NCBI RefSeq assembly: GCF_001188955.3
Contig: NZ_JPRF03000001.1
Span: forward strand, 1-64,000
Length of the DNA: 64,000 bases
Source: Kitasatospora aureofaciens
GTDB lineage: Bacteria; Actinomycetota; Actinomycetes; Streptomycetales; Streptomycetaceae
Direction: 5' to 3'
Part shown: in pieces, positions 28,137 through 36,787 of the stretch
How positions within the stretch are numbered: the first letter of the stretch is position 1
Layout of the letters: every line of letters starts with the position of its first letter
The notes under the pieces: model-generated
Told to the model about the DNA's origin: nothing
The model's database searches: none
The model's input: the letters and a program-made list of their open reading frames with translations, nothing else
Made by a program: the position numbers and the translations under genes

Positions 28137-29414
28137 CTACGGCGCCGGGGCCAGGGCCGCGTCCGCCGGTTCCACCGCCGCCGGTTCCACCGGCGCGGGG
28201 GCCGGCGGGCGCCGGTCGGCGGCCCAGGCCAGCACCGCGACGACGGCGCCTGAGGCGGCCAGGCCCGAGCCCACCAGGGTCGGCGAGGTCCAGCCGAACC
28301 CGGCGTCCAGCGCCAGCCCGCCGAAGTAGGCCCCCTGGGCGTTGGCCAGGTTGAAGGCGCCCTGCACCGTCGCCGAGGCCAGGGTGGGCGCGCTGCGCGC
28401 CTTCTGCATGACCAGGGTCTGCACCGCCGGGACGATCGCGAAGCCGAACAGGCCGATCAGCACCACCGTGACGGCCGCCGACCAGCGGGCGTGCGCGGTC
28501 ACCGCGAGCAGTGCCAGGGCGGCCGAGAGCAGCACGAAGGCCGCGCAGACGGTCGGACGCAGCGCCCGGTCGGCGGCGAACCCGCCGAGCACGTTGCCGA
28601 TCGTCATCCCCACGCCGAACAGTGCCAGCACCAGGGTCACCGAGCCGCTCGCGTACCCGGAGACCTCGGTGAGCAGCGGCGAGATGTAGCTGTAGCAGGC
28701 GAACAGTCCGCCGCAGCCGAGCACCACGGTGGCCAGCGCCAGCCACAGCTGCCCGCTGCGGAAGGCCCGCAGTTCGTGCCGCAGTCCGGACTGGGCGGGG
28801 GAGGGGAGGACGGGCACCAGCCGGGCGATGGCGAGCGTCCCGGCGGCGGCGATCAGCACCACCACGAGCATGGTCGCCCGCCAGCCCAGATGCTGGCCGA
28901 GCAGGGTGGCGGCCGGGACGCCGACGATGTTGGCGACGGTCAGTCCGGAGAACATCACCGCGACCGCCCGGGCCCGCCGGTCCGGCGCCACCAACTCGGC
29001 GGCGGCCACCGCGCCGGCCCCGAAGAAGGCGCCGTGCGGCAGTCCGGTGATCAACCGGGCGGCGGCCAGGGTCCAGAAGTCGGGGGCCAGCGCGCACAAC
29101 AGGTTGCCGGTCGCGAACAGCCCGGCGAGCGCCACCAGGACGGCCTTGCGGGGCCTCCCGGCGGCCAGCGCGGTGAGCAGCGGCGCGCCGACCACCACCC
29201 CCAGCGCGTAGGCGGAGATCAGCCAGCCCGCCTGCGGGATGGACACGTGCAGGCTGTCGGCGACCTGGGGGAGCAGCCCCATGGCGGCGAACTCGGTGGT
29301 GCCGATGGCGAAAGCGGTGACGGCCAGCGCGAACAGCGCGAGGGGCAAGGGGGTGACTCCGGGGTGATGCCCGCGCCGGGACGGCACGCGGCGGGGGATT
29401 CGTTCACCGGGCAT
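28137..29414 (-). CDS. MFS efflux transporter, AraJ/NepI-like
   Basis: A 425-residue major facilitator with about 12 helices. The first helix region FAIGTTEFAAMGLLPQVADSL is typical of the Cmr/AraJ/NepI (DHA1) branch, which exports sugars, purine nucleosides or drugs. A loop motif with ALAAGRPRKAVLV follows helix 2. The N-terminal ATG gives a 20-residue basic leader. The Ala/Pro-rich C-terminus is cytoplasmic. It is convergent with the hydrolase gene and has no regulator of its own nearby. Confidence 0.86.
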   Translation of the reverse strand: MPGERIPRRVPSRRGHHPGVTPLPLALFALAVTAFAIGTTEFAAMGLLPQVADSLHVSIPQAGWLISAYALGVVVGAPLLTALAAGRPRKAVLVALAGLFATGNLLCALAPDFWTLAAARLITGLPHGAFFGAGAVAAAELVAPDRRARAVAVMFSGLTVANIVGVPAATLLGQHLGWRATMLVVVLIAAAGTLAIARLVPVLPSPAQSGLRHELRAFRSGQLWLALATVVLGCGGLFACYSYISPLLTEVSGYASGSVTLVLALFGVGMTIGNVLGGFAADRALRPTVCAAFVLLSAALALLAVTAHARWSAAVTVVLIGLFGFAIVPAVQTLVMQKARSAPTLASATVQGAFNLANAQGAYFGGLALDAGFGWTSPTLVGSGLAASGAVVAVLAWAADRRPPAPAPVEPAAVEPADAALAPAP

Positions 29415-29517
29415 CCTAATCGGGTCGGATGACACCCCCGTGAGCCCTGTGTGACGAACGGGGGTCGGCTGACCGGAGGAGGTCGCCGATGCGGCCGCGG
29501 CGCGGGAGACTGGGGAC

Positions 29518-29754
29518 ATGTGCCGCAACATCAAGACGCTGCGACCGCCCGTGACACCGGACGCCGACGAGGAGGACTTCCGCGCCGCCGCGCTGCAGTA
29601 CGTCCGCAAGGTTTCCGGCTTCCGCGCCCCGGCCGCGCACAACCGCGAGGCCTTCGACCGGGCCGTGGACGCGGTCGCCGAAGCCACCGCCAGGCTGCTC
29701 GACGAGCTGGAGATCCGCGGCTCGCACGCCCGGGCCGCCGAGGCCACCGTCTGA
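29518..29754 (+). CDS. DUF2277 protein
   Basis: A 78-residue protein starting MCRNIKTLRPP, the signature of DUF2277. The rest is helical (FRAAALQYVRKVSGFRAP). The cysteine at position 2 and a basic N-terminus are conserved in this family. Its function is unknown. It is the first of three small genes on the same strand and is divergent from the MFS gene. Confidence 0.85.
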   Translation: MCRNIKTLRPPVTPDADEEDFRAAALQYVRKVSGFRAPAAHNREAFDRAVDAVAEATARLLDELEIRGSHARAAEATV

Positions 29755-29798
29755 GCGCCCGGCGCGTACGGGCCGCCCACAGGGAGCAGGAGCCGGTG

Positions 29799-30035
29799 AT
29801 GAACCCCGCCAACCGTTACGCCCTCACCTTCCCCGGTACGCCGGGTACCCAGGCCCCGCAGGACGTGGTCGTGGTCGCTCGGACCGATGCCAAGGGTCCG
29901 GGCGGGCACCCCGTGTACGAGGACGACACCGGCATCGTCCGGGCCGAGATCAGTGACGCGGGCGAGGTGCGGATGCTCGCCAGTGGCGGCCAGCAGAGTC
30001 CGCACATGCCGGTGCACGCCCACCCGCTGCCCTAG
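29799..30035 (+). CDS. DUF6296-like small protein
   Basis: A 78-residue protein, MNPANRYALTFPG..., with the pattern ending VYEDDTGIVRAEISDAGEVRMLASG. I recall this as DUF6296, common in Kitasatospora and Streptomyces; the assignment is from memory. GGGAGCAGGAG lies upstream of the ATG. It probably folds as a small beta-sheet domain. The function is unknown. Confidence 0.7.
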   Translation: MNPANRYALTFPGTPGTQAPQDVVVVARTDAKGPGGHPVYEDDTGIVRAEISDAGEVRMLASGGQQSPHMPVHAHPLP

Positions 30036-30088
30036 GGTCTGCCCTCGAACGCCCGCCCGCGGGGCGGGGCGTGGGGCACAATCGCCCC

Positions 30089-30373
30089 ATGACCACAGCG
30101 ATCTGGCAGGGAACCGTCGTCGCCGAGAGCGAGGACACCGTCGTCGTCGAGGGCAACCACTACTTCCCGGTCGACTCCGTCCGGGCCGAGTTCCTGCGAC
30201 CGTCCGACACCACCACGGTGTGCGGCTGGAAGGGCACCGCCAACTACTACACGCTGGAGGTGGCCGGGCAGAGCAACCCGGACGCCGCCTGGTACTACGC
30301 CGACCCGAAGCCCGAGGCCGAGCACGTCCGGGGCCGGGTGGCCTTCTGGCGCGGCGTGGAGATCACCGAATAG
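30089..30373 (+). CDS. DUF427 protein
   Basis: A 94-residue DUF427 protein. The pattern TAIWQGTVVAESEDTVVVEGNHYFP, then VCGWKGTANYYTLEVAG and AAWYYADPKPEA, is typical of the family. These are small beta-barrel proteins, often called nucleotidyltransferase-like without proof. The second ATG is the start, since it gives the family N-terminus. A 20-bp perfect hairpin follows. Confidence 0.9.
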   Translation: MTTAIWQGTVVAESEDTVVVEGNHYFPVDSVRAEFLRPSDTTTVCGWKGTANYYTLEVAGQSNPDAAWYYADPKPEAEHVRGRVAFWRGVEITE

Positions 30374-30379
30374 CGCCCC

Positions 30380-30450
30380 GTACCACCCCGCTCCCGGCGT
30401 ACCACCCCGCTCCCGGTGCCCGACCGCAGCGGTCGGGCACCGGGAGCGGG
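30380..30450. terminator. 20-bp perfect hairpin with an 18-bp tandem repeat
   Basis: CCCGCTCCCGGTGCCCGACC (30406-30425) pairs exactly with 30431-30450 around a GCAGC loop. Its 5' arm begins inside a direct repeat of GTACCACCCCGCTCCCGG (30380-30397 and 30399-30416), so part of the arm is duplicated. It lies between convergent genes and must be a very stable terminator for both. Confidence 0.8.
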
Positions 30451-30457
30451 GGCCTGG

Positions 30458-30793
30458 TCAGACGGCCGGGGGCGGGGCGACCGCGCCGCGCCCCTCCTTG
30501 ACGCCGTTCACCATCGCCTGGTGGACGGCCCGCGCGGTGGCCTCGTCCGCCGCGGGCACCGGACTGCCGGAGACCGTGTACCAGTCGAGCGCGCCGGTGT
30601 ACTGGACGGTCAGCCGGGCCTCGCCGTCCACCCACGTGGTGTGCACGGTGAGGTCGCCGGAGATCGGCCCGACCTCGGCGGTGGTGACCCCGCCGGGGCC
30701 GCTGATGATCGACTGGGTGGTCCAGGTCGCCCACGAGGTTCGCGGGTCCGCGGCCGGCCGGGCCTGTCGGCTGGTTTGATCGTGTTCGGTCAT
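30458..30793 (-). CDS. Conserved small protein of unknown function
   Basis: A 111-residue protein without recognised domain. The core is beta-rich (GGVTTAEVGPISGDLTVHTTWVDGEARLTVQYTGALDWYTVSG), followed by a helix (TARAVHQAMVNGVKEG). The internal ATG is chosen because GGGGGAGGA stands upstream. No signal peptide or membrane segment is present. Similar orphan proteins are common in Streptomyces, but I cannot name this one. Confidence 0.65.
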   Translation of the reverse strand: MTEHDQTSRQARPAADPRTSWATWTTQSIISGPGGVTTAEVGPISGDLTVHTTWVDGEARLTVQYTGALDWYTVSGSPVPAADEATARAVHQAMVNGVKEGRGAVAPPPAV

Positions 30794-30848
30794 GCGCCTA
30801 TCCTCCCCCGCCGGTGGGCCGCCGAGCAGCGACACCTGCGGTCGCAGG

Positions 30849-30873
30849 GACCGCCCGGTCGCGCCGGGCGGTC
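30849..30873. terminator. Terminator after the 55-aa gene
   Basis: A perfect 10-bp stem (GACCGCCCGG/CCGGGCGGTC) with a 5-nt loop, 20 bp after the stop of the small acidic gene on the minus strand. Confidence 0.65.
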
Positions 30874-30892
30874 GGATCGGTGTGGCGGACGG

Positions 30893-31060
30893 TCAGTTGT
30901 TCGCGCCGGGTTCGTCCGGCGTGGAGTCGCCCTCTGCCGGGGAGGTGTCCTGTGCGTGCAGGTTCTGCATCGAGGTGATGCCCTCCTCGGGGTCTGCGGC
31001 GCGGACGTCCTCCTCGTGGGCGGTGCTGCTCACTTCGGAGCGTTCGCTCATGTCGGTCAT
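30893..31060 (-). CDS. 55-aa acidic protein
   Basis: A short acidic protein beginning MTDMSERSEVSSTAHEEDV and ending in TPDEPGANN, with no cysteine and no hydrophobic stretch. GGAG stands at proper distance from the ATG and a terminator follows, which together support a real gene. It is probably disordered. The function is unknown. Confidence 0.5.
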   Translation of the reverse strand: MTDMSERSEVSSTAHEEDVRAADPEEGITSMQNLHAQDTSPAEGDSTPDEPGANN

Positions 31061-31279
31061 CGCGGGCTCCGTCTCCTCGGCCGGTCCCGGCACGCCGGGG
31101 CCGGAGGCGTGGCTGGACCGGGTCTGTCTGTCGCCCCTCCAGCCTGCCTCCCGCGCGGTGCAGGGGCCAGTCGGGTGACCCGCCCGCCCCCGCCACTTCC
31201 GCCACTGCGACCACCGCCGCCGCTCGCTGCCGCCCCGCCGCCCGCCGCCCGCCGCTCCCGAGCAGCGCCCCGGTCGCGC

Positions 31280-32497
31280 TCACCAGGTCACGGGCAGCGA
31301 CCGCATCCCGTAGATGAACGATTCCGTACGGAACTCCCGCTCGCCCTGCGTGACGGCCAGCCGAAGGCCGGGCAGGCGTCGGAACAGGGTCTCCAGGGCG
31401 ATCTGCAACTCGGCGCGGGCCAGTGGCTGGCCCAGGCACTGGTGCACGCCGAAGCCGAACGCCATGTGCCGGCGGGCGTCGCGCTCCAGGTCCAGTTCGT
31501 CGGTGGGCCGCCGGTCGGGGCCGCCGAACACCTCCTCGTCCCGGTTGGCGGTGGAGACCATCGCGATCACGCCCTCCCCGGCCCGGACCGTCACGCCGCC
31601 CAGCTCCACGTCCTCCAGCGCCACCCGGGGCAGCCCGGTGTGCACGATGGTCAGCAGGCGAAGCAGCTCCTCCACCGCGCCGGGCAGCGCGGCCGGGTCG
31701 GCGAGCCTGGCGATCTGCTCGGGCTGCTCCAGCAGCAGGGCGGTGGACAGCGAGATCATGTTCGCGGTCGTCTCGTGCCCGGCGATCAGCAGCAGGACCC
31801 CGGTGCTGGCGATCTCGTCCAGGGTCAGGTCGTCCCGCACGGCCAGCCTGCTGAGGATGTCGTCCTCCGGCTGCTCGCGCTTGCGGGCCGCCAGGGTGCG
31901 CAGGTACTCCAGGACCTCGTCCCGGGCCGCCTTGAGCTGCTCCATGGTGCTCTCCCGGCTGAGCAGGGTGCGGCTCAGGAACTGGAAGCGGTCGCGGTCC
32001 TCGTACGGCACCCCGAGCAGCAGGCAGATCACCAACGAGGGCACCGGGAGCGCGAACTCGGTGACCAGGTCGGCCTCGGTGCGGCCCTCGGTCATCCGGT
32101 CCAGCGCCTCGTCCACGATCCGCTGGATGTCCGGGCGCAGCGCGGCCACCCGCTTGACCAGGAAGTCGCCGGTGACCATGCGGCGTTGCCGGGCGTGCTC
32201 GGGGTCGTCCAGCCGCAGGAAGCTCGGATTGTCGGTGACCAGCGTCTCCCGGCTGCCGGGGACCAGCAGCGGGAAGGCCGGGTGGCGCACGTCCGCGCTG
32301 AAGCGGCGGTCGGACAGGACGGTGCGGACCTCGGCGTAGCCGGTCGCCAGCCAGCACGAGCTGCCGTCGGGCAGGTCGGCGCGGGTCATCGGGCCGGTGG
32401 CGGCGGCCTCGGTGTACGCCGGCGGCGGGGCGAAGGGGCAGCCGCTGGAGTGCGGGGCCGGCAGGGGGACGGCCTGGGCGGTGGGTGTGGTGGTCAC
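31280..32497 (-). CDS. Cytochrome P450, CYP105-like
   Basis: A 405-residue soluble P450. The oxygen-binding helix has AGHETT (239-244), the ExxR motif is EELLR (276-280), and the haem cysteine is C354 in FGFGVHQCLGQPLAR. The segment TIVHTGLPRVALED is typical of the CYP105 family, which hydroxylates macrolides and xenobiotics. The start is a GTG with GGAG nine bases upstream. A 3Fe-4S-type ferredoxin gene lies immediately upstream on the same strand and is its likely electron donor. The natural substrate is unknown. Confidence 0.92.
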   Translation of the reverse strand: MTTTPTAQAVPLPAPHSSGCPFAPPPAYTEAAATGPMTRADLPDGSSCWLATGYAEVRTVLSDRRFSADVRHPAFPLLVPGSRETLVTDNPSFLRLDDPEHARQRRMVTGDFLVKRVAALRPDIQRIVDEALDRMTEGRTEADLVTEFALPVPSLVICLLLGVPYEDRDRFQFLSRTLLSRESTMEQLKAARDEVLEYLRTLAARKREQPEDDILSRLAVRDDLTLDEIASTGVLLLIAGHETTANMISLSTALLLEQPEQIARLADPAALPGAVEELLRLLTIVHTGLPRVALEDVELGGVTVRAGEGVIAMVSTANRDEEVFGGPDRRPTDELDLERDARRHMAFGFGVHQCLGQPLARAELQIALETLFRRLPGLRLAVTQGEREFRTESFIYGMRSLPVTW

Positions 32498-32628
32498 GGT
32501 GGGGGTCTCCTCGCGTCGCGGTGTGCTGGTGTCGCGGTGTCCTCGTGGGTCGTGGGGTCGTGGTCGTTGGGCCGCGTAAGGTCGTGCGGTCGTGGGGCCG
32601 TGCGGCCGTGGGTTCGACGGCCTGCCCG

Positions 32629-32847
32629 TCAGGCCCCGGTCCCGGCCGCCCCGTCCTCGGTGACGGTGATCGCGCCGCTCGGGCAGAGCTCGGCGGCCAG
32701 TCTGACGTCCTCGAACTGCTCTGGCTGGACGACGGCTTGACGGAGCATCACCAAGCTGTCCCGGTCGTCCTGGTCGAAGACCGCGGGGGCGTTCATGACG
32801 CACATCCCGGAGCTGCAGCAACGGTCACGGTCGACGCTCACCTGCAT
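32629..32847 (-). CDS. 3Fe-4S-type ferredoxin
   Basis: A 72-residue ferredoxin of the SoyB/Fd-2 type that feeds electrons to a P450. The cluster ligands are in DRDRCCSSGMC and the late ELCPSGAI. The pattern CxxSGxC with one remote Cys-Pro favours a 3Fe-4S (or 3Fe/4Fe-exchanging) cluster. The ATG with AGAGG eight bases upstream is taken as the start rather than a GTG nine bases earlier. It lies 131 bp before the P450 on the same strand. The reductase is encoded elsewhere. Confidence 0.88.
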   Translation of the reverse strand: MQVSVDRDRCCSSGMCVMNAPAVFDQDDRDSLVMLRQAVVQPEQFEDVRLAAELCPSGAITVTEDGAAGTGA

Positions 32848-33064
32848 GTCGGGCACCTCTCGCCAGTGCGCCGCCGGCTGCCCGGCGGCCGCCTCTCGTT
32901 GTCATCGCCAACCTAACCGCCGCTCGTCCGTCCACGGAGGGCGCGGCGGCCGGATCAGCGAGATTGGCCGATTCGTTGCTCGTCCCAACCGGCTTGTGGG
33001 GCAATAGGTTTGAATGGACGCCATACCGCAGGGCGGCGTACGTCGCTGCTCCGCGGAGTGCGGT

Positions 33065-34609
33065 TCACAGGCCTTCGGCGGCGGCCAGCTCCCGTACGGT
33101 GGCGACGGTGTCCGCCTCGGCGGCGCTCTTGTCCGGCCGGTAGCGCACCACCCGGGCGAACCGCAGCGCCAGCCCCGCGGGGTAGCGGGGGCTGCGCTGG
33201 AGGCCGTCGAAGGCGATCTCGACGACCAGTTCCGGCCGGACCCGCACCGTCCGGGCATCCCGGTCGGTCTCCCGGGCGAGCAACTCGGCGGTCTGCCAGT
33301 CGAGGGTCGCATCCGTCAGCCCCTTGAAGGTCTTGCCGAGCATCACCCACGGGCCGAGGCCCGGCTCGGCCGCGGTCGCCCGGGCCCCCAGGTGCAGATT
33401 GCTCAGGAACCCCTGCCGCCGTCCGCTGCCCCACTCGGCGGCCAGCACCACCAGGTCCAGGGTGTGCCGGGGCTTCACCTTGATCCAGCCGGCCCCGCGC
33501 CGCCCCGCCGCGTACCCGGCCGCCGGGTCCTTCACCAGCACGCCCTCGTGGCCGAGCGCCAGCGCCTCCCGGAAGAACGCCAGCGCCTGCGACCGGTCCC
33601 CGGTCTCGGTCCGGGCCACCCGCAGCCCCTCCGGCACCGCCTCGGCCAGCGCCGCCCAGCGCTCCCGGCCCGGACGGTCCACCAGGTCCTCGCCGTCCCG
33701 GTGCAACAGGTCGAAGAAGTAGACGCTGAGCGGTACTTCGGCCCGCATCCGGTCCGGATCCTGCCGGGAGGCGGAGCGCGCCGCGGTCTCCTGGAACGGG
33801 CGCGGCCGCCCGTCCGGACCGAGTGCTACGGCCTCGCCGTCCAGCACCGCCGTCCGCACCGGCAACGCGAGCGCCGCCTCCGCCACCTCGGGCACGCGCG
33901 CGGTGATGTCGTCCAGGCTGCGGGTGAACACCGCCACCTCTCCACCGTCCCGGTGCACCTGGACCCGGATGCCGTCCAGCTTCCACTCCACCCCAGCGGG
34001 CCCGGTGCGCTCCAGCGCCGAGGCCACGTCCGGCGCCGAAGCCGCCAGCATCGGCCGCACCGCCCGCCCCACCTCCAGCCCGAACGCCGCCAGCGCCGCC
34101 GCGCCCCCTCCCAAGGCCGCCTCCGCGACTGCCCGCGCCGACCCCCGGAACATCAACGCCCGCCGCACCGCCGTCACCGGCACCCCGGCCGCCTGCGCCA
34201 CCGCCTCCCCGACCAGCGCGTCCAGAGCCCCCTGCCGCAGATCCCCGACCAGCACCGCCCGCAGGAACCCCTGCTCCACCTCCGTCGCCCGGCCGAACAG
34301 CCCCACCAGCAGCCGCCGCCGCTGCGCCTGCGACCCCGCCCCGCGCACCTCCGCGAGCCGCTCCAGCTCCCGTTCCACCTCCCGCACACCCAACGAGGGC
34401 TCCGCCGCCGGCCCCGGCAGGTCCCGCAGCCCGGCCCACCCCACCCCCGTCCGCAACCGCTGTGCCTCACCCGACAGCAACACCACCGCCGCCGCTCCCT
34501 CCTCGGCCCCCAACTCCCGCAGGCACCCCGCCAACAACCCCACCTTCGCCCGCCGCCCGGGCTCCGCCGCCACCTCCCGCGACACCACCGCCAACCGCCA
34601 CAGCCCCAT
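33065..34609 (-). CDS. ATP-dependent DNA ligase
   Basis: A 514-residue ATP-dependent ligase of the actinobacterial LigB type. The N-terminal DNA-binding domain (1-185) precedes the adenylation domain. The catalytic lysine is K210 in EWKLDGIRVQVHRDG (motif KxDGxR), followed by VLDGEAV, the VKDPAAGY segment and the final lysine motif WIKVKPRHTLDL. The C-terminal OB domain is complete. It seals nicks during repair; it is not part of a Ku/LigD operon. The ATG gives the usual N-terminus (RLAVVSREVAA). Confidence 0.93.
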   Translation of the reverse strand: MGLWRLAVVSREVAAEPGRRAKVGLLAGCLRELGAEEGAAAVVLLSGEAQRLRTGVGWAGLRDLPGPAAEPSLGVREVERELERLAEVRGAGSQAQRRRLLVGLFGRATEVEQGFLRAVLVGDLRQGALDALVGEAVAQAAGVPVTAVRRALMFRGSARAVAEAALGGGAAALAAFGLEVGRAVRPMLAASAPDVASALERTGPAGVEWKLDGIRVQVHRDGGEVAVFTRSLDDITARVPEVAEAALALPVRTAVLDGEAVALGPDGRPRPFQETAARSASRQDPDRMRAEVPLSVYFFDLLHRDGEDLVDRPGRERWAALAEAVPEGLRVARTETGDRSQALAFFREALALGHEGVLVKDPAAGYAAGRRGAGWIKVKPRHTLDLVVLAAEWGSGRRQGFLSNLHLGARATAAEPGLGPWVMLGKTFKGLTDATLDWQTAELLARETDRDARTVRVRPELVVEIAFDGLQRSPRYPAGLALRFARVVRYRPDKSAAEADTVATVRELAAAEGL

Positions 34610-34997
34610 CCGCCCACACCTCCAACACCCAGCATCGACGCGCCCGCCCACCCCCGCACCCGGGGGCACCCCCTTCAGAGAGCCCGCACAACGCCCGGAG
34701 CCGCCGTGCCCTGCCCCACCAGCCGTTCGAGCCAGGGTGGCGGCCGGGCGTCGGCCGCCACCCCCGGGCCGGCGCGGGAGGCCACTTGGACAGGGAAAAC
34801 GCAACGTCGACAGGGCCCGCCGGAGCGGCTACCTTCACCTGGTCCTCGGTGATCGCCCACCGGCGCACCGGAGTTTCCTTCGCCGCCGAGCCCGCCCGCC
34901 CACGCCGGGGCGCGCCGGTCACGCCCCACACTCCTCGCCCCCCGTGCCCAGGCCACCGAAACGGGTCCACGTCGGGCCCCCAACCAGGGAGATACGC
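34610..34997. other. Intergenic region with one strong hairpin
   Basis: No gene is supported in this 388-bp divergent gap. It is Pro/Ala-like GC sequence without ribosome-binding sites. It contains an 11-bp perfect inverted repeat, GGGTGGCGGCC (34735-34745) with 34753-34763. Promoters for the ligase and the DUF3291 gene must lie here, but none is clear. Confidence 0.5.
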
Positions 34998-35555
34998 ATG
35001 CCCCATCTCGCGCTGTACACGTTCGGCACCCTGAAGTCACCCCTTGTCGATCCCGCGCCTCTCACGGAGGAGTTCTACGACGTCGGCGCGACCGTCTACC
35101 AGGAGATCAGTCGGCACCCCGGGTACCTCGCGCATGCCGAAGCGGCAGACGGTGAACGGGGCGTGTTCTTCGAGGCGGACTGGGGCGCCTGGGGGGAGTT
35201 CGCCGTACCGGCCTGGTACAGCAAGGGCCGTACCAGGGAAACCACCGCCCTGGCCGCAACCCTCTCACTCTGGACCGGCCTGAGCCCCGCCGTCGACGCC
35301 ATCTACACCGGACTGCACCGTCGGGCGCTGACCAGGCGTCATGACTGGGTCGAGAGGACGGAGTACCCGAACTACGTGACCTGGTGGGTCTCCGAGGGTG
35401 CGATACCCGCCTGGCGGGACGGGGTCTCCAGGCTGGAGCACCTCCACGACCACGGCGCCGCGCCGCACGCCTTCACCTTCCACCACTCGTTCGCCCCGGA
35501 CGGAACTGCGGCCAGGGCCGGAAGCGTCGGGCCGAAGAGCGACCCGGTCCGCTGA
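34998..35555 (+). CDS. DUF3291 family protein
   Basis: A 185-residue DUF3291 protein. It begins MPHLALYTFGTLKSPL and contains FEADWGAWG, an ALxxxxSLWTGLSPAVDAIYTGLHRRAL stretch and NYVTWWV. The fold is related to small dimeric alpha-beta barrel monooxygenases, but no activity is established. AGGGAG precedes the ATG. It forms a short operon with the next small gene, nine bases downstream. Confidence 0.85.
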   Translation: MPHLALYTFGTLKSPLVDPAPLTEEFYDVGATVYQEISRHPGYLAHAEAADGERGVFFEADWGAWGEFAVPAWYSKGRTRETTALAATLSLWTGLSPAVDAIYTGLHRRALTRRHDWVERTEYPNYVTWWVSEGAIPAWRDGVSRLEHLHDHGAAPHAFTFHHSFAPDGTAARAGSVGPKSDPVR

Positions 35556-35564
35556 GGGGGCCCT

Positions 35565-35843
35565 GTGTCGATCGAGTGCGTCCGCCGCGTGGACGGCCTG
35601 GTCTACCGCTACCGCCGGGACGGCGAGTTCAACGGCAGGCCGTCGTTCAAGCGGGTGGACCTCGACGTGTGGTGCCGGTGGCTGCCGGTCCGGGGGTGGT
35701 GCACCGTCGGTGCCGACGGGGCCGCCAACGGCTGGCCGCTGCACGGCGGTTCGGGCGACCGCAGGTTTCCGCCGCCGGGCCCCTGGCGCAGTTGGAAGGC
35801 CGGCAGGTCGTATCTCTACGACCTGCGCCGCACCGGTGGGTGA
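35565..35843 (+). CDS. Conserved small protein of unknown function
   Basis: A 92-residue basic, Trp- and Arg-rich protein (WCRWLPVRGWCTVG; GPWRSWKAGRSYLYDLRR). The start is a GTG with a GAGGGGG site, nine bases after the DUF3291 stop, so the genes are cotranscribed. No domain is recognised. Two cysteines and many aromatics suggest a compact beta fold. Confidence 0.6.
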   Translation: MSIECVRRVDGLVYRYRRDGEFNGRPSFKRVDLDVWCRWLPVRGWCTVGADGAANGWPLHGGSGDRRFPPPGPWRSWKAGRSYLYDLRRTGG

Positions 35844-35887
35844 CGCCCTCCCGCGTACGGTCTGCCGCCGCCCGGGTGCCCGCCGTG

Positions 35888-36493
35888 TCAGAGCGCGCTG
35901 AGTTCGCCCAGGCCCAGGGTGCGCAGGGTGTGATCGGCCAGCTGCAGATGCCCGGCGGCGTTGGGGTGGGCGGGGTCGTCGAGCCACGCGATCGCCTCGC
36001 CGTCGGGGAAGGCGGCGAGCCAGTGCGCCTCGTGGTCGACGAGCAGCGCGCCGGTCTCCGACGCGAGTTCGCGGACGGCCCGGCAGTACGCGGGCAGCTC
36101 GATGTGGGGCATGTTCCCGGCCTGGCTGACCACGAGGGGCGTGTGCAGCACGATCTGCGCACCGGCGCTCCGGCGGATGATCTCGCGCATGGCGTCGCGG
36201 AACTCCGGGAGCCCGTCCGGCCCGGCGTGCGCGTCGTTGGTGCCGAGCGACAGCGACAGCACGTCCGGTGCGAACCGGCCGATGACGAAGTCGTACGCCC
36301 CGAGCACGTCGGTGGCCCGCCAGGCGGACACGCCCGTGTTGATCACGATGTCCGTCAGCCGGTCCAACTGCCAGCAGATCCGTTCCCGCACGTGCTCGAC
36401 CCAGCCGCGCGCGCCGTGGGTGTGTTCGACGGCCTGGGTGATGCTGTCTCCGGCCATCACCCAGGTCATCGGATCGTCGGAAAGCTCGACCAT
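35888..36493 (-). CDS. GDSL/SGNH hydrolase
   Basis: A 201-residue cytoplasmic SGNH esterase/lipase. The blocks are in order: GDSI with the nucleophilic serine (block I, near residue 15), NTGVSAW with Gly (block II), GTND with Asn (block III) and DPAHPN with Asp and His (block V). No signal peptide is present. It could deacetylate a sugar or cleave small esters; the substrate is unknown. AGGGAG precedes the ATG. It is convergent with the small gene and divergent from the glycerophosphodiesterase. Confidence 0.9.
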   Translation of the reverse strand: MVELSDDPMTWVMAGDSITQAVEHTHGARGWVEHVRERICWQLDRLTDIVINTGVSAWRATDVLGAYDFVIGRFAPDVLSLSLGTNDAHAGPDGLPEFRDAMREIIRRSAGAQIVLHTPLVVSQAGNMPHIELPAYCRAVRELASETGALLVDHEAHWLAAFPDGEAIAWLDDPAHPNAAGHLQLADHTLRTLGLGELSAL

Positions 36494-36787
36494 GTGACCT
36501 TCTCCCTAACGTTCCGCTCGCAGCTCCCCGCCGCGACGCCCAGAGAGGCGATCCTAGGTCGCGGGCCGGTCGGCGGGAACCGGTCACCAGGGCACGGGAG
36601 TGCCTTCCCAGGAGGAGAACCCGCCGGTGGCCGTCCGTGGCCGGGGCGCCGACGGTCGGTCTCCGAAGGCCGTACCGCCTGTCGGCGTTACTGCTTGACA
36701 GGGTGCGTAATACTGTAACGCGCGCGGTCCGAGGCGCCGTCGGAGCGGGCCGCGCCCGCGTACTCGCCCAGCAGCTCGGAGCACCAC
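36494..36787. promoter_or_regulatory. Divergent promoter region, GDSL to GDPD
   Basis: A 294-bp gap. Near the GDPD gene the sequence CTTGACAGGGTGCGTAATAC contains a TTGACA hexamer about 100 bp before the start, a plausible -35 element. The matching -10 is unclear. No gene is supported. Confidence 0.35.
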
